The notes beneath the pieces were generated by a model. The model was given only the letters and a program-made list of their open reading frames with translations. It made no database searches and had not been told where the DNA came from. A DNA stretch of 64,000 bases, from positions 808,258-872,257 of the forward strand of contig MNCI01025282.1 in the NCBI GenBank assembly GCA_015680685.1, read 5' to 3'. Positions 20,780 through 32,112 of this stretch are shown in pieces; positions within the stretch are counted from its first letter, which is position 1, and each line of letters starts with the position of its first letter. The position numbers and the translations under genes were made by a program. This stretch comes from Gnetum montanum (lineage: Eukaryota > Streptophyta > Gnetopsida > Gnetales > Gnetaceae).

Positions 20780-22600
20780 CTGTGATCACAACATGACCGA
20801 TGGTTAGCATTTAATGTATAACTTACAATAATTGGGATACCTAATCTCTTTAGAAAATTTACACTTAGCTAAGTCGTGATCATGACCAATTCAATTATTT
20901 CAATTATTATTTTATTCTTATTTTAATATTAATAATTAATTTTAGGTTTGCTAGAGTTTGTTGGAAGGGTTAAATTCTCAAAATTTGATGGTTTAATATT
21001 ATTCTACCCATTAACCCTTTGGGGGAGTTAGAAAAATTTTGAAATATTTTCATAAAAAAACCTTAAGGTTTGTGGTCCCACAACTACGAGCTTACCTCTA
21101 GTAGCTACAGGATCAAAGAATGGAGTGATTTGAACAAACGATATGAAAGTTATGGGCTCGGAAAGGTTTGGAGCTCTAAAACTTACAAAAGCTCCCCTTC
21201 CATTTTGAAGCAAATGACAAAAAATTTCAAAGTGTTGGACAATATTTATAGAATTTTTATGCTACATCAATGAGGCCTAGTCAACGTAATTATTAACCAT
21301 CGTTGACTTTGTCAAAATTAATAAAAACAAGAAGTTTTCATGTGAAATAAGGATCAAATAGAAGCCCAAAAAGCCATGAACATGATGAAAATATTAGAAG
21401 AGGGTCTTGAAGTTCTAAAAATTGAGAAATGATTGGAGAATGAGATGTTATAAAGAAAAATTCCTTAAGGAGCACGTATTTGGATGCACAATGGAGCACA
21501 CGAAAGATTTGATTGTAGTAACATCTAAGGCTAAGGTACTTAACTAACCAAACCACAAGATATGAAAGTGGGTCCTCCCCATAGTAGCACATGCCCTTTT
21601 TACCCTTACATAACGTCAACTAAGGAGTCTGTGGGCCCCATGGTTGATTAATGGTTACGAAAAGTTAAGGACAAAACCTAAAGAATCTATTTAAGAATTT
21701 CAACAAATCAAACTAAGACATTGGGTGAAAACATGAACAACTAGTAGTGAGGTAAGTTATGGAAGCATTAATGGATGATAGAGAAAGTGGAATGGGATTC
21801 CCGATCCTGGTCACATGAAGTCCCTTATGGAATTCGTGGTTTAATGACCTGATAGAGTTCAAACTTAGTCTACACCAAAACCAACCACATTCAGTGGCTT
21901 TGCAACATCACTTTAGGGTCAATCCACACCCTTGAGACATAAGAATGCTCCCACAGACAACCACCATTCCTTATTTAAGAAGAAAAGAGAAGCAGGAAGT
22001 GAGAAAGGGTCTTAGTTAGAGGAGAACTTTAGGCATGGGTAATATGTCTTTCTAGTCATATAACTAGTGTTTGTAGCCTATTTATTTTGTCTAAGAGGCA
22101 TGCTTTGAATTCCCATCATTGGTTTTTTAAAAAAGAAAATTTTCTTTTGAAATTTTTTGAATGGGAACCACACCATGCAAAGACTTATTCAACTTCCTAT
22201 TATTGGTTAACACGAAATGGTAAGAAATCCATGAAAAACACACTTACACTCAAGATGGTAGGGGGTACAAAGAGCTTTGAATCCTCTTGAAGTCACATCC
22301 TTTTCAAACCTTTAAATCCTTTCCAAGTCTAGAAACTACCAAGGTCACAAGTTTGTTAAGGTTTTATTAATGAAAGAGGGATCTCATGTTTCCAAAATAA
22401 GGAAAACCATAGAGTTTGTGGATGGGTGGATGATGTGGACTCACTACCTATTCCATGAAAAAGAAACTCTATCTTAGTTATCAGTCATCAAAATTCAAAA
22501 ACAGAAACTAGACATTAGCAATGAAAAACATTAAGTACAAACCACCATTAGCAAACAACTACAACATCATTGTGTCTTGTTAGCAATAAGGCACTTTATT
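20780..22600 (-). other. Spacer between pol and third ORF of element B
   Basis: Mostly non-coding. The part from 22560 to about 21700 aligns with A 10370-11000 (shared features: AAGTCTTTGCATGGTGTGGTTC and GGAATGGTGGT). From 21600 to 20800 no counterpart was recognised. The short ORFs here overlap on both strands and show no motif. Confidence 0.6.
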
Positions 22601-23010
22601 AGTAAAAATCATGAGAAATCACACCAAAATAGAATAAAATATACAAGAAATTGTTAAATATTCAAGAAAGATAAAATGTACTAAAAATGTTGTAAAATAA
22701 AAATTTGGAAAAATAACAAAGTATAAAACAAAAAATGTAAAAAAAAAGATGAAAAACTGAGGAGCCACTATAATGGTTAGCATGGATGGCCATCTCCCCA
22801 ATGACTAAGTTGTAAGGAGGAGATCTGAAAAATTGAGTGTGGTTGTCCATCCAGTGAGCCATTTGTTAGACTAGCTTGCATATGTTCATGGAAATGTTTT
22901 ACTTGTTGCATGTTAACTAGTTGCTTTTTGTTCAAGCTCTCAGGTTTATAAATTAACATAATCCCAGAAGGAAAAGTTTCATAAATAATATAAGTTCCCT
23001 TCCACAACAT
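22601..23010 (-). other. Conserved post-integrase segment and T-rich tract of element B
   Basis: The frame from integrase continues to about 22780 and ends in a conserved TGGGGAGATGGCCA context (SHWGDGHPC versus SHGGDGHLC in A). It is followed on the minus strand by a T-rich tract with repeated TTTTATAC and TTTTACA. The tract and the TTTCAGATCTC element before it are kept in A although A lost pol, which suggests a cis function such as splicing or processing of the RNA for the third ORF. Confidence 0.55.
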
Positions 23011-23049
23011 TTGAAACTTTGTCTTTTGAGGTATTTGTGTGTGGTTCTA

Positions 23050-24150
23050 GTAGAGGACCTTGTCTCTAGGTTAAAATTTTACTTTTCTTATCCTAAGGTC
23101 ATGGTGTTATTTATTGAATGCTTTGTAAACTTCATTCAAGGATAGGACTACAAATAAATTTTTATCTAGCACATTTAGGTTGATTAATCTTTCTTTTTGA
23201 TCTAGGCTAAGGTTAAGGTCTAAGTCACAAGCTGTTGAAAGTGTACAAAGCTCAGATTGGATAGGTAGAGTTGGTAATTTTCCATACATTAGCTCATAGG
23301 GAGAGTAGCCTATAGGAAGTTTCCATGTTGAGCAGTATGCGCAAAGGGCATAATTTAGTTTTGTGCTCCAATCTCTCCTATATTTGCTAACAAGTCTCGT
23401 CAGGATCTTCATAATCTTCTTATAAGTAACTTCTACTTGATTGTTGGCTTAAGTGATAGGGTGTTGTTAGTTTATGTTTAACCCTCCAAGTGTTGCATAA
23501 GATTTCAAAACATAGTGCCTACAAAATGGATTTTGTTGTCCAAAATCAGTGCACTTGGCATCCCAAACCTATTTACAACATTTTGTTTTATAAACTATGT
23601 AGCAGTAGATGATGTACAATTGATGATGGCTATTGCTTTTACCCATTTTGTGCAGTAATCAACGATGATGATTATGTATGTTATTTAATTTAACATGGGT
23701 GTGATGGGATCCATGAAGTCTATGCCCTAGATGTCGAAGGATTCTAGTGGTTGAATCCATATTGAGGTCCCATCATTTAAGCGGTTATCCCACAATGTCA
23801 TTGGAAACGTTCACAAGAACAAACAAATTGGTGGGCATCCCTAAAGATGATTGACCAATAATACCCTACCATTAGGATCTTAATGGTTGTGTGTCTCCCA
23901 ACATAGTGGCCCCTACAAGGATCCTTATGAGAATCCTAGAGAACACATAGTTAATCAGTATTAGGGATATACCAATGAATGAGGCCATTGGTGCATACCT
24001 TGTAAAGGTGTCTATAGATTTCCATGAAGTGGTTCACCTAATGAAGAAACTATTATTTCTTCCTATGGTCTAGATGTTGTGGCATCTCTTGAGTAAGAAG
24101 ATAAGCAAGGATGCCATCATTCCAGTTTGATTTTGTAGGAACTTGTTCAT
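23050..24150 (-). pseudogene. Integrase of element B
   Basis: Minus strand. A decayed HHCC zinc-binding region with GRHTTIKIL, GYYW and a Cys pair lies near 23925-23810. The catalytic core shows LDNKIHF (counterpart of the second Asp motif) at about 23560, and NNQVEVTYKKI with the catalytic Glu at about 23435. RRDWSTKLNYALCAY and PIGYSPYELMYGKLPTLPIQ follow (23370-23240), a hallmark of Ty3/gypsy integrases. It would insert the cDNA into the host genome. Many stops. The first catalytic Asp was not located with confidence. Confidence 0.75.
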
Positions 24151-24239
24151 TTATTGCACCTATAAAGAGGAGTTCATTAGGAAATTGGTTAGAAAATGGG
24201 CTCTCCTCCTATTTGTTATTCCATCGTAACCAAGAGAAG

Positions 24240-24590
24240 TGATCAGCAACACATTCTTAGTCCCCTTTTGATCTACCATTGTAAGATCAAACTTCTACAA
24301 GATCACCAACCACTACATGATACAAGAGCTCATCGTTGGCTTATTCATAAGGAAGTGAATGACACTGTCATCTTTGTATCCAAGCACATAGTACCTGAAC
24401 TTCTCTAGAGTGTACACCACCGCCATTAGTTCTTTCTCCATTGTGGTGTAATTCATATGTGCACCCATAATGCTTTGACTTATGCAATGGCTGTAATATG
24501 AATATTTCTTGTTGTCCAACTACAGAAGTACAACTCCCAAGACAGAATTTGATGCATCTGTCACTATATGAAATAGTCTAGACCAGTCAT
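24240..24590 (-). pseudogene. RNase H of element B
   Basis: Contains HIVTDASNSVLGVVLL (first catalytic Asp) and NYTTMEKELMAVVYTLEKFR (catalytic Glu), then YVLGYKDDSVIHFL where the usual T-D-H motif has become K-D-D. It removes the RNA strand during reverse transcription. It follows RT in the same frame, with stops. Confidence 0.8.
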
Positions 24591-24689
24591 GTGCTCGTAG
24601 AATTGGAGTCTCTATGAACTTCTTCTTAAGGCTCTAGAATGCATTTTTGCATTTCTTGGTCTAGATGAATAGAGCATATTTCTTTGTAA

Positions 24690-25480
24690 GCTTGACTAAT
24701 GATTTTGTGATCTTAGAGAAATTCTCTATAAAATGTTGATAGTAGCTAGTGTATCCAAGAAATGGCTGGACATCTTTAACAGTTTCCAATTAGCTAGCTA
24801 TTCTTTGGATGACTTGAATCTTTTTAGGGTCCATCTCAATCCCTTCCTAAGAACTTTTGTGCCCTAGTACAATGCCCTCCTAGACCATCATATGGCTCTT
24901 TTACCAATTAAGTTGAAGATTTGTCTTCACACACCTTTTAAGCACTTTCTCAAGGCAGTCCAACACTTGCTCAAATGTGGCACCATAGATGAAGAAGTCA
25001 TCCAAGAAGACTTCTACCCCACAACCTATTTTTTGCTAAAAAATGCTCAAGACCAAGCATTGAAATGTTGCAAAAGCATTGTGCAGATCAAAAGGAATTT
25101 TTCAATATGCAAAAGTCTCTCAAGGACTTGTGAATGTTTTTCTAGCCTAATCCTTGGGTGCAATCTAGATTTGGTTATAGCCACTATAATCATCTAGAAA
25201 GCTGTAATAGCAATGCCCAAATATAGTGTCCAACACTTGATCCACAAATGGAAATGTGAAGTAATCTTTAAATGTTACCATATTCAATAGCCTGAAGTTG
25301 ATCCAGACTTGCCACTTGTCACCTTTCTTTGGCACAATCACGAGTGGGCTAATCCAGTCACTATCCATAATGGGATAGATAAACCCCACCTTGAGGAGTT
25401 GTTTGACTTTCTCTTTGACGATCTACTCTAATTTGGGGTTCAATCATTGTTGTGGCTACATCTTTGGCTTCATGGTCAAA
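24690..25480 (-). pseudogene. Reverse transcriptase of element B (FLDD active site)
   Basis: Minus strand. Fingers region GFIYPIMDSDWISPLVIVPK, then WQVWINFRLLNMVT and LDDYSGYNQI (25389-25165). The active site at 25008-24997 reads F-L-D-D within VEVFLDDFFIYGATFEQVL. Athila-type elements commonly have Phe rather than Tyr at the first position. LQLNWxKS and FLGYTSYYQHFIENF mark the thumb. Several in-frame stops. It copies the element RNA into DNA. Confidence 0.85.
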
Positions 25481-25635
25481 TCAATGTAGATACGATGTTG
25501 GCATATCCTAGGATCAATCCCTATGAGTTCAAGATATGACCAAGTAAAGGCTGTTGGCCACTTGTTTACCATCCTCAATAGCATCTATTTTTTTAGGAGT
25601 AATATTGACATTAATGATTACCAACTTGCCATTTC

Positions 25636-26020
25636 TCAAAAATGCTTTCTCCATGTTGGTAGGTAGAGGTTCAACTCTAAGGTTTCTTGTTTAAAATTTT
25701 TAGGGATTTCCAATTCTCCCCAATTGGTATAATCATTTACATCATCAAAGAGTTGGCAATGAACTTGCTCCAGTTCATTCATGCTTTTAACATAGGCACA
25801 TGTCAGGCTCTCAATAGGTTCCATGCAAAGTGTACTACTTCTAAGATTAGTTGTCAATCACTAGGTGCCCTCCTATTTTGTGGCTTTTGCGTACAGGTAC
25901 CTTTGAATATCTACTTTATTTGCACACTACATGCATGTAGAAATGGATGCTCTTATCATGAACCAAAGTTTCTGCACATAGTTGCACCTTGTATTGTTGT
26001 ACACAATGCATGGAACTCAT
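25636..26020 (-). pseudogene. Protease-RT linker of element B
   Basis: Frame continues from protease. LCMEPIESLTCAYVKSMNEL at about 25829-25770 corresponds to the last coding segment preserved in A (9980-10040). No domain recognised. Confidence 0.55.
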
Positions 26021-26029
26021 TTCTTCTCG

Positions 26030-26380
26030 ATCTTTTTGAATGCATTTTCCTTATAAATTTCTAGGGAAAGATATCTGATGCCCATTTTTGCATCAATAGT
26101 ACTTAACCAGGCCCTTTCCATAATGATTAGGAAGTCCCCCTTACAATTTTTAGCTTTGATTACTAGGAAATTGGAAGGATACAACCACCCACAAACAGTG
26201 GTCATAATGTCCTTCACTAGTTTCAAAGAAATAGTGATGGACTGATCTACCAATTCTAAATGGATGTTGATCTTCTTGAGAGGAGGCATGTTCCAGGCAT
26301 TATACATTTTGTGGAAAATAAAATTAACACTAGAATTTGAGTCAAGAAGAGTCTTACATGGCTCATTCCCAATAATATGA
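26030..26380 (-). pseudogene. Aspartic protease of element B
   Basis: LLDSNSSVNFIFHKMYNAWN (active-site D-S-N in place of D-S-G, near 26345), then LELVDQSITISLKLVKDIMT, YPSNFLVIKAKNCKGDFLII and MERAWLST. Collinear with A 9465-9740. The Gly-to-Asn replacement would abolish activity. Confidence 0.75.
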
Positions 26381-26459
26381 AAATAGATGAAAGGACTTCT
26401 AGCATTAGGTCTTTTCCTAGGAAGGTTTCTAGCCTTGATCTAATCAAATACAACGTGGT

Positions 26460-28900
26460 TTAACATAATTGTATAGATCTTGGGACGTGTTTGGTTTGAA
26501 GGGCTCTTGAAAGGAATGAAAGTAGAGGATGAAGGAGATACAAGGCAACTAGCCACATAAGTAGGTGAGGGTTTAGTAAGGCTATTGGTTAGAAAGAATG
26601 GTCTTTTATGGGATCTTGGTTTTGAACCACTCGGTTGAGGAGTCGGCTATAAGTTAATAATCCTAGTAGCATTACATTGCTACAGCTAGCTTGAAAGCTC
26701 ACCCTACATAGATGGAGCAGGTGGTAATTGGGCTAAGGGTGGAGGAGCATGTGCAAAAGAATGAGAAGAGTGATAGGGATATGGGGTTTCCCCTCTAGTA
26801 GATGGAGAATAAGTTTTTTAATACTCTAGAGGGTAGTAGTGATGCTGAAAAGAAGCATGACCAAAAGAGCTATATCGAGACATTGGTTGCTAAACATAGT
26901 ACCATACAAATCTAGCTACATGTAAGGGTACTGCTGCCTTAATGGTGGCATCCCCCATGACTGGGGTTGTGGTTATTGCCAATGTTGATACTGCTTACAT
27001 GGTTGTGGTGGAGCTCCACTTGGATAATAATCCTATTGTTGTTGGTAGAACTACCTTGGATTGTCTTGAGGATAAGGCAACCTTCTAGGTGCTTGCCTTA
27101 GTGTTAGTCTAGGATTCAGAGCATACACCCTAGATTCTTGTAAGTGTAACACAATAGGGTAACATCTCTTAGGATGTTCATATTAGCAAATGTCACACCC
27201 ATGATCATTAGCTAATTCTAACTCTACAACCTCTTCTACTACCACAACCTTGCCCTTACCCCTTTCATAGGCACATACAACTTCTTTCCTTCTCTTGCGG
27301 TCATGACCACTACCTTCGTCTTTAGATTCTTCTACAATTTTTAAAGTAGTTTGAAATTTTTCATCTAAATCTTTCCACATTTTTTCAACATTAGCTGAAA
27401 TTTTAGACACAAATTTTTGAATTGGTAAGTTTTTTCGCTGCACCACCTCATCAAGTGATGCTTCCTCCTCACTATGAAAGAATCATGGTTATACTCCTCA
27501 AAATATTTCCATTTTTGCAACTCACCTTCTTCTTTTACAACCTACTCAGTTAGCCCTTAAATTTGATGGGCTCTTAGTTTTGATAATCTCCCTTGGGCAT
27601 AGACCTCAAGAGTTTTTCTCATTTCTTTTCGTAGCCCATCTATGATATGACAAAGCTACTCTTGGTGAGAGTGACCATGGCCAAGGCATTAGTGTAATAA
27701 TGAATAATATCTACCCATGGAGGCATCCAAGGGTTCATGTATTCCTTGTCTCCACCCTTGTATTTTCCTTGAAAGTTTTAACACTCTAGAGTACATCTAA
27801 TACTTGTCATTAAATAGTTCTAGCATTGTACACCATCGACAAATTGATTATGATTCTAGAGACCAGTACCAACTTTTCACTTCATTAATGAGTGTTCTAG
27901 GGAACAAATTGAGCTTTTTCCAGTCATTTCCAATATTTTGTAAGGCACATGCATAGTTAAAGGCTTGTAACTGCATTTGGGGATATGAGTTATACACCCC
28001 CCCTCCCCCTCAAATATGGGGATATTGTTCATGCCTAGCCTCTTGATTCAACTATCTTTCACATGCCTAGTAGGAATTATAACAACCTCTACAATGTTAA
28101 GCATATTTTGAGTGGCTAGAAGAGGTTCATCTTCATGATCTTGATGATGCTTGTGATGTCCTCTATCATCCCTTTGTTCATGGCTATCTCTGTGATTATC
28201 ATCGTTGTCCTGTCGTCTGCAATTTTTCTCAAATTTAGAGGAGGAAGTTGAACCAAATGAAGAGGGTGAAGAGGGAGAAGAACTACCACCATTGTGATGT
28301 CTACCATTTTCCCTTTGTTTATCATGGCCACGATCCTTAGAGTGATTGTCATTATGCTTGTCTAAGTTCCTGCTTCAACTTTCTTTCTTAGAGTTCCCAT
28401 GACCATGGGACTCGCTGTTACCTGAACCTGGATTGTTGATCACTAATTGAAGATTTGGGTTTGACTCCCCTTCACCAAAGTCAAGAGGTGGAGAGTCTGC
28501 ATGTTGAGAACCCTCGGAAAGAGGTTCCTCATATCCTTTTAATCTAGCAAGAACAAGGGTTTAGTGAACCGTTTCCCCTTCATGTCTTCATAGTGCTTTT
28601 CCTATTGTTGATCTCATTTGCATTGTGTCTCAGTGGGATGGTAGTCCCAAAAGTCATAATCTTCCACAATGTACTCTCTGTGAAGCTCCCTGTTTCCCAA
28701 CCTTGTAAAGTTTTAAAGCAACATCTTGGGAACAGATCGGTCAAGTGGCAATACAACATTCCCCTCCATGTCTCGCCATCGCATTTGTTCATCCTAATGG
28801 AGGACATAAGTAAAATTGGGTACAAACTCATCAAGATGAGTGTACACCACTCTGCATTCTTATGGTATTGTTAAATTTGAATTGTCTTGCCTATGAGAAG
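26460..28900 (-). pseudogene. gag of element B
   Basis: LDEFVPNFTYVLH near 28830 aligns with the YIPNFTFIFH segment of A, and EGNVVLPLDRSVPKMLL and YDFWDYHPTETQ follow. A basic, Ser/His-rich region lies at about 28350-28120. A core near 28080-27600 follows. VQRKNLPIQKFVSKISANVE (27446) precedes the zinc knuckle at about 27197-27162 (CDIC, then H and C with CX2CX3HX3C spacing). The tail is Pro-rich. There is at least one frame change before protease and there are many stops. The exact start is not clear; the 5' boundary is approximate. Confidence 0.75.
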
Positions 28901-29067
28901 AAGAAAGATATTTTTGTTAGAAATAATTTTTCAATGTGTTTGTAGTATAGTTTTGATTAATTATTATGTATTTATCTTTTTTCAAATGATTATGACCTTA
29001 GGGTTCAATCCAACATTCTTGAATAATATTCACTAAGTCCTAGATAGCGCACATATCAAACTACAAG

Positions 29068-29085
29068 TCCTTAGCAATGGCATCA
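29068..29085 (-). promoter_or_regulatory. Primer binding site of element B (tRNA-Asp type, decayed)
   Basis: Minus strand TGATGCCATTGCTAAGGA, one base from the LTR end. The differences from TGGCGCCGTTGCCGGGGA are mostly transitions. Confidence 0.8.
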
Positions 29086-29086
29086 A

Positions 29087-29918
29087 TGATGAGTGACGAG
29101 TAGACCCTATGTCCAACCATATGAATCACTAAGCATTCATACATGATCTAATCAAATTCCGTGGACTTATAGCCTTTTAAGCACATTGATCTCTAGAAAG
29201 TGGCATTAACCATTGAAATCATTGTCTTCCCAATTACACTTGTGAAATGCAAAAATATGGCTAAGTGCAACTAAGGCATACAATTTTTATCATTTTTATG
29301 TTTTATGTTTTAAGTTGCCTAAGGATAAAAAATAATGAATAAAATAAGATAATTAAATTGATAATTTAATCTAACTAGCTACACCTAATTAATCCTAACA
29401 TAAGCATCCATTCCCACTTGCCGTACACATTCTAAGCACTTTTAATGCTACTGGGTTACCAAACATTAAGCGTTACTAGGATTACCAAGTGCCAAGCATA
29501 TGCTTGAAGTAGTCATACTTATGTGCTTAATTAATTACTATTTAATATAACTTATTTTAGCCTAATTATTATTTAATTACTTAAAGCATTAAATAAAATG
29601 ACATAAAACATTAAATGAATAAATAATTAATTAATCTATTTCAAAGTGTTGCAAGGTTTATCAAAAAGCTCGTCTTTATTGCCACACACATTGCTATGCT
29701 AAAGTACAACAGGGCTCGAACAAAGATTTGTCAAATGACAAAATTGCAAGAGCTCTGCTACAACTATGACAAGATATTCCATGAACATGATGGGTGAGCA
29801 TGTATTTATAGGCAAAAACAAACACTACATTGACGGGGCCACATCAATGCATCAAATCATGAGTCGACAAGGCCTTGTCAATGGGGCCTAGTCGACGCAG
29901 CCAATTTATGATTCCTCA
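29087..29918 (-). repeat. 5' LTR of element B (832 bp)
   Basis: Minus strand begins TGAGGAATCATAAATTGG at 29918 and ends CTCATCA at 29087. TATA box TATAAATA at 29810-29803. U3 contains GTCGAC palindromes instead of the GATATC palindromes of A and C. TAGGT follows at 29919-29923. Confidence 0.9.
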
Positions 29919-31300
29919 TAGGTGAATAAATAAAAGAATACTATTACTATCCTTTGTAGTTCATGTTATTAATAAATACATAAAATATTAAATATACAAG
30001 GAAACAATGTTATTTGGAATTTAAATGTAAATCTTATGACAACATGCAAATGATCGACAATGGTTAGTGTAGATAGCTAAAATGTTACTAATGACACAGA
30101 ATTCACGAGAGACTATCTTATCGTTGCACAAAAATTTGATTAGGATAATTTATTAAACAAAGATAAATTAATTTTTTGCAAATGATACTCAAAATATTTT
30201 TGGCATTTAATCTAAAGCAAGAATAGGATAGACTATGCTTTTCTCTCAAAAAAAATTAAAGATTTCTAGAAAATATCTTGGTTTTTAATGTTCTTAAAGG
30301 TCCAGAAAGTTACAATGTATTTTTAAAAAATAGTATAAAAATATTTTTTAACTTAAAAATCACATTTAGGTAGAAATCTATTCTAAATAGAAATGAATTT
30401 TTAGTTTGTTATGTCTAAAAGCAACTCTATTGTCTAACTAATTATGCTTTATGTTTGTACTTAATGGGGTCTTATTCAAGACCATAAATGTTGTAAAAAA
30501 ATAGAACAAATTCAAAGATATTCCTATTATAAGAATTCAAAGTGAGCTTCTTCAAGTAGAGATGATGTCCCTAGAAGTTAAAGTTATAGATTAATTAAAA
30601 CTATTTATTAATTTATTACCTACATTTGTAATCTCTTTGAAACTACATAATTTAGAAGCTCCAAGTCATGGTTTCGATTCGGGTGGGCAATGCTAAGTTA
30701 TATAAAATTCTAATTGAACTATATATCTTAGTGTGTACCTATGTTTCACTAATTTTAGATTCCAGCACCTCTTTGAAATTGCATAATGTTGACAATAAGG
30801 ATAATGTTAACAACCCAAGATGAAATGGTTTCATGAGGACACAAAAACAATATTTCAAAAACTTTAGAAAAATGTGAAAAAGGAAACATTTCTACTTACA
30901 TAGTATCAAGGTAGATGTAATCTTGAACAAGTGCATGCTCAACAAAACACAAATTGGTTTTCAACTTCTCATTATTAAAGAGTTGAAGAGGGTTGATGAA
31001 CACCACATTTTTTTGGCTGAGAGGCCAACTTGTCTCATAGAATAGGAGGGGGGAGGGGGGAATGGATTTATCGCCCTCCAAGTAACACCCTTCACATAAG
31101 TAACACCCTTCACATAATGTACCACGTAAGATCCTACAAAATGGAAAAAAACATGAATCAAAGAGCCACACCTTTTCGTATTCCCATTGGGTAGAATGTG
31201 AACCAAAGAGCCATAGCTTTTCGTATTCCCATTGCACACATAAAAAGTCCAAATGCAACCAAATGCAAAATGGGAATTGGAATGAGAATTCCATTTCCAT
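29919..31300. other. AT-rich intergenic sequence right of element B
   Basis: Continues the sequence left of B after the TAGGT duplication. It contains a second SINE-like fragment (30655-30720). Two small tandem repeats follow: an 18 bp unit AGTAACACCCTTCACATA at 31081-31116 and a roughly 44 bp unit with CAAAGAGCCA and TTTTCGTATTCCCATTG at 31157-31232. Overlapping ORFs on the minus strand here are products of these repeats and show no motif. Confidence 0.6.
30655..30720 (+). repeat. tRNA-derived SINE-like fragment, box B part
   Basis: CAAGTCATGGTTTCGATTCG followed by GGTGGGCAATGCTAAGTTATA. The same sequence in more decayed form is at 15000-15045. The box B core GGTTTCGATTC is well kept; box A is not recognisable. 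Confidence 0.5.
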
Positions 31301-31332
31301 TTTTTCTCTGTATCCATCTGCAACTACTACTA

Positions 31333-32112
31333 TAGGCTGCCTAGCCCAACCAAACCAGCTTTGATGATGCTAGCTTTGGAGCTTTGCTGGAGTGCTAGAA
31401 AGGCACCTATGATGGTAGCCCATGCTTCAACTACAATAACAAGCTCATCGGCATGTGCTTCTTCAACCAAGGCAGCAATAAGGTAGTAGACCAGTTGGCC
31501 CTTGCTACATCCTCGCTCAACACCGAGGGCCACAACATGCACATGTCATCAACAATCACCGACAATGCTGTGGTCGACGTCAATGTGCTTGGCTATGCCA
31601 ATGACACTACCTGTGGCATGGCCTGGCTTGCACGGATCACCATCTATAAGGTCTAGTGGGACTGTGGCTACTTTAGCTCCAACATCCTTGTGGCCATGGA
31701 TGCCACTCTATCTAACAACATTGACATGCTTTTGCTCTTGCTTGGTGATAACCCGTAATAGTACTACACCAATAGCATTGTCATCGGTGCCTTCACCGTT
31801 GTAGTCCATTACCATGTCTTGGTTGCTTGCTCGACTGGAAACTCTAGACACAATGTTAACATCACCTTAAATCTCATGCCCTAGATCATGACCATCGTTG
31901 CTAGCATCCTTGACCGTGACTTCCCTGCCATCACGGTGCTCGTCGATGACAGCAAGTATGTCGAAACCTCACTCTACTATGGGGAACTGCTACTAGAAGA
32001 TCCAAATCTCACACTCATCTATGCTGGAAACACCAACCTCAATGGCAACAGAAATGCAAACTTCTACACTTGTGGTAGCTTGGACCTCAGAGATAGAGGA
32101 GGTGTGAATTAT
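31333..32112 (+). pseudogene. Subtilisin-like serine protease (subtilase, S8) pseudogene fragment
   Basis: One frame over about 260 codons without indels, with TAG or TAA stops at six or more places. It starts just after where the catalytic Asp motif would be (PNQTSFDDASFG). It continues through KLIGMCFFNQG, the His-site region EGHNMHMSST (normally DGHGTHTSST), GYANDTTCGMAWLARITIYK, FSSNILVAMDA, VACSTGNS, ILDRDFPAI, SLYYGELL and LIYAGNTN to TCGSLD. The order matches the first half of the plant subtilase catalytic domain. The Ser-site region (GTSM) is missing. Two of the stops fall where subtilases have Trp (TGG to TAG). It is a dead fragment of a host gene, without introns. Confidence 0.85.

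Larger units (their letters stand above)
16807..29918 (-). mobile_element. Element B: full-length Athila-like retrotransposon (13.1 kb)
   Basis: Minus-strand order: 5' LTR 29918-29087, primer site 29085-29068, gag, protease, RT, RNase H, integrase, T-rich spacer, third ORF 20779-17915, polypurine tract, 3' LTR 17685-16807. Flanked by perfect TAGGT. All coding regions carry many stops, so it is inactive. It is the reference copy for interpreting A, C and D. Total length and the presence of a third ORF after integrase fit the Athila lineage. Confidence 0.93.
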
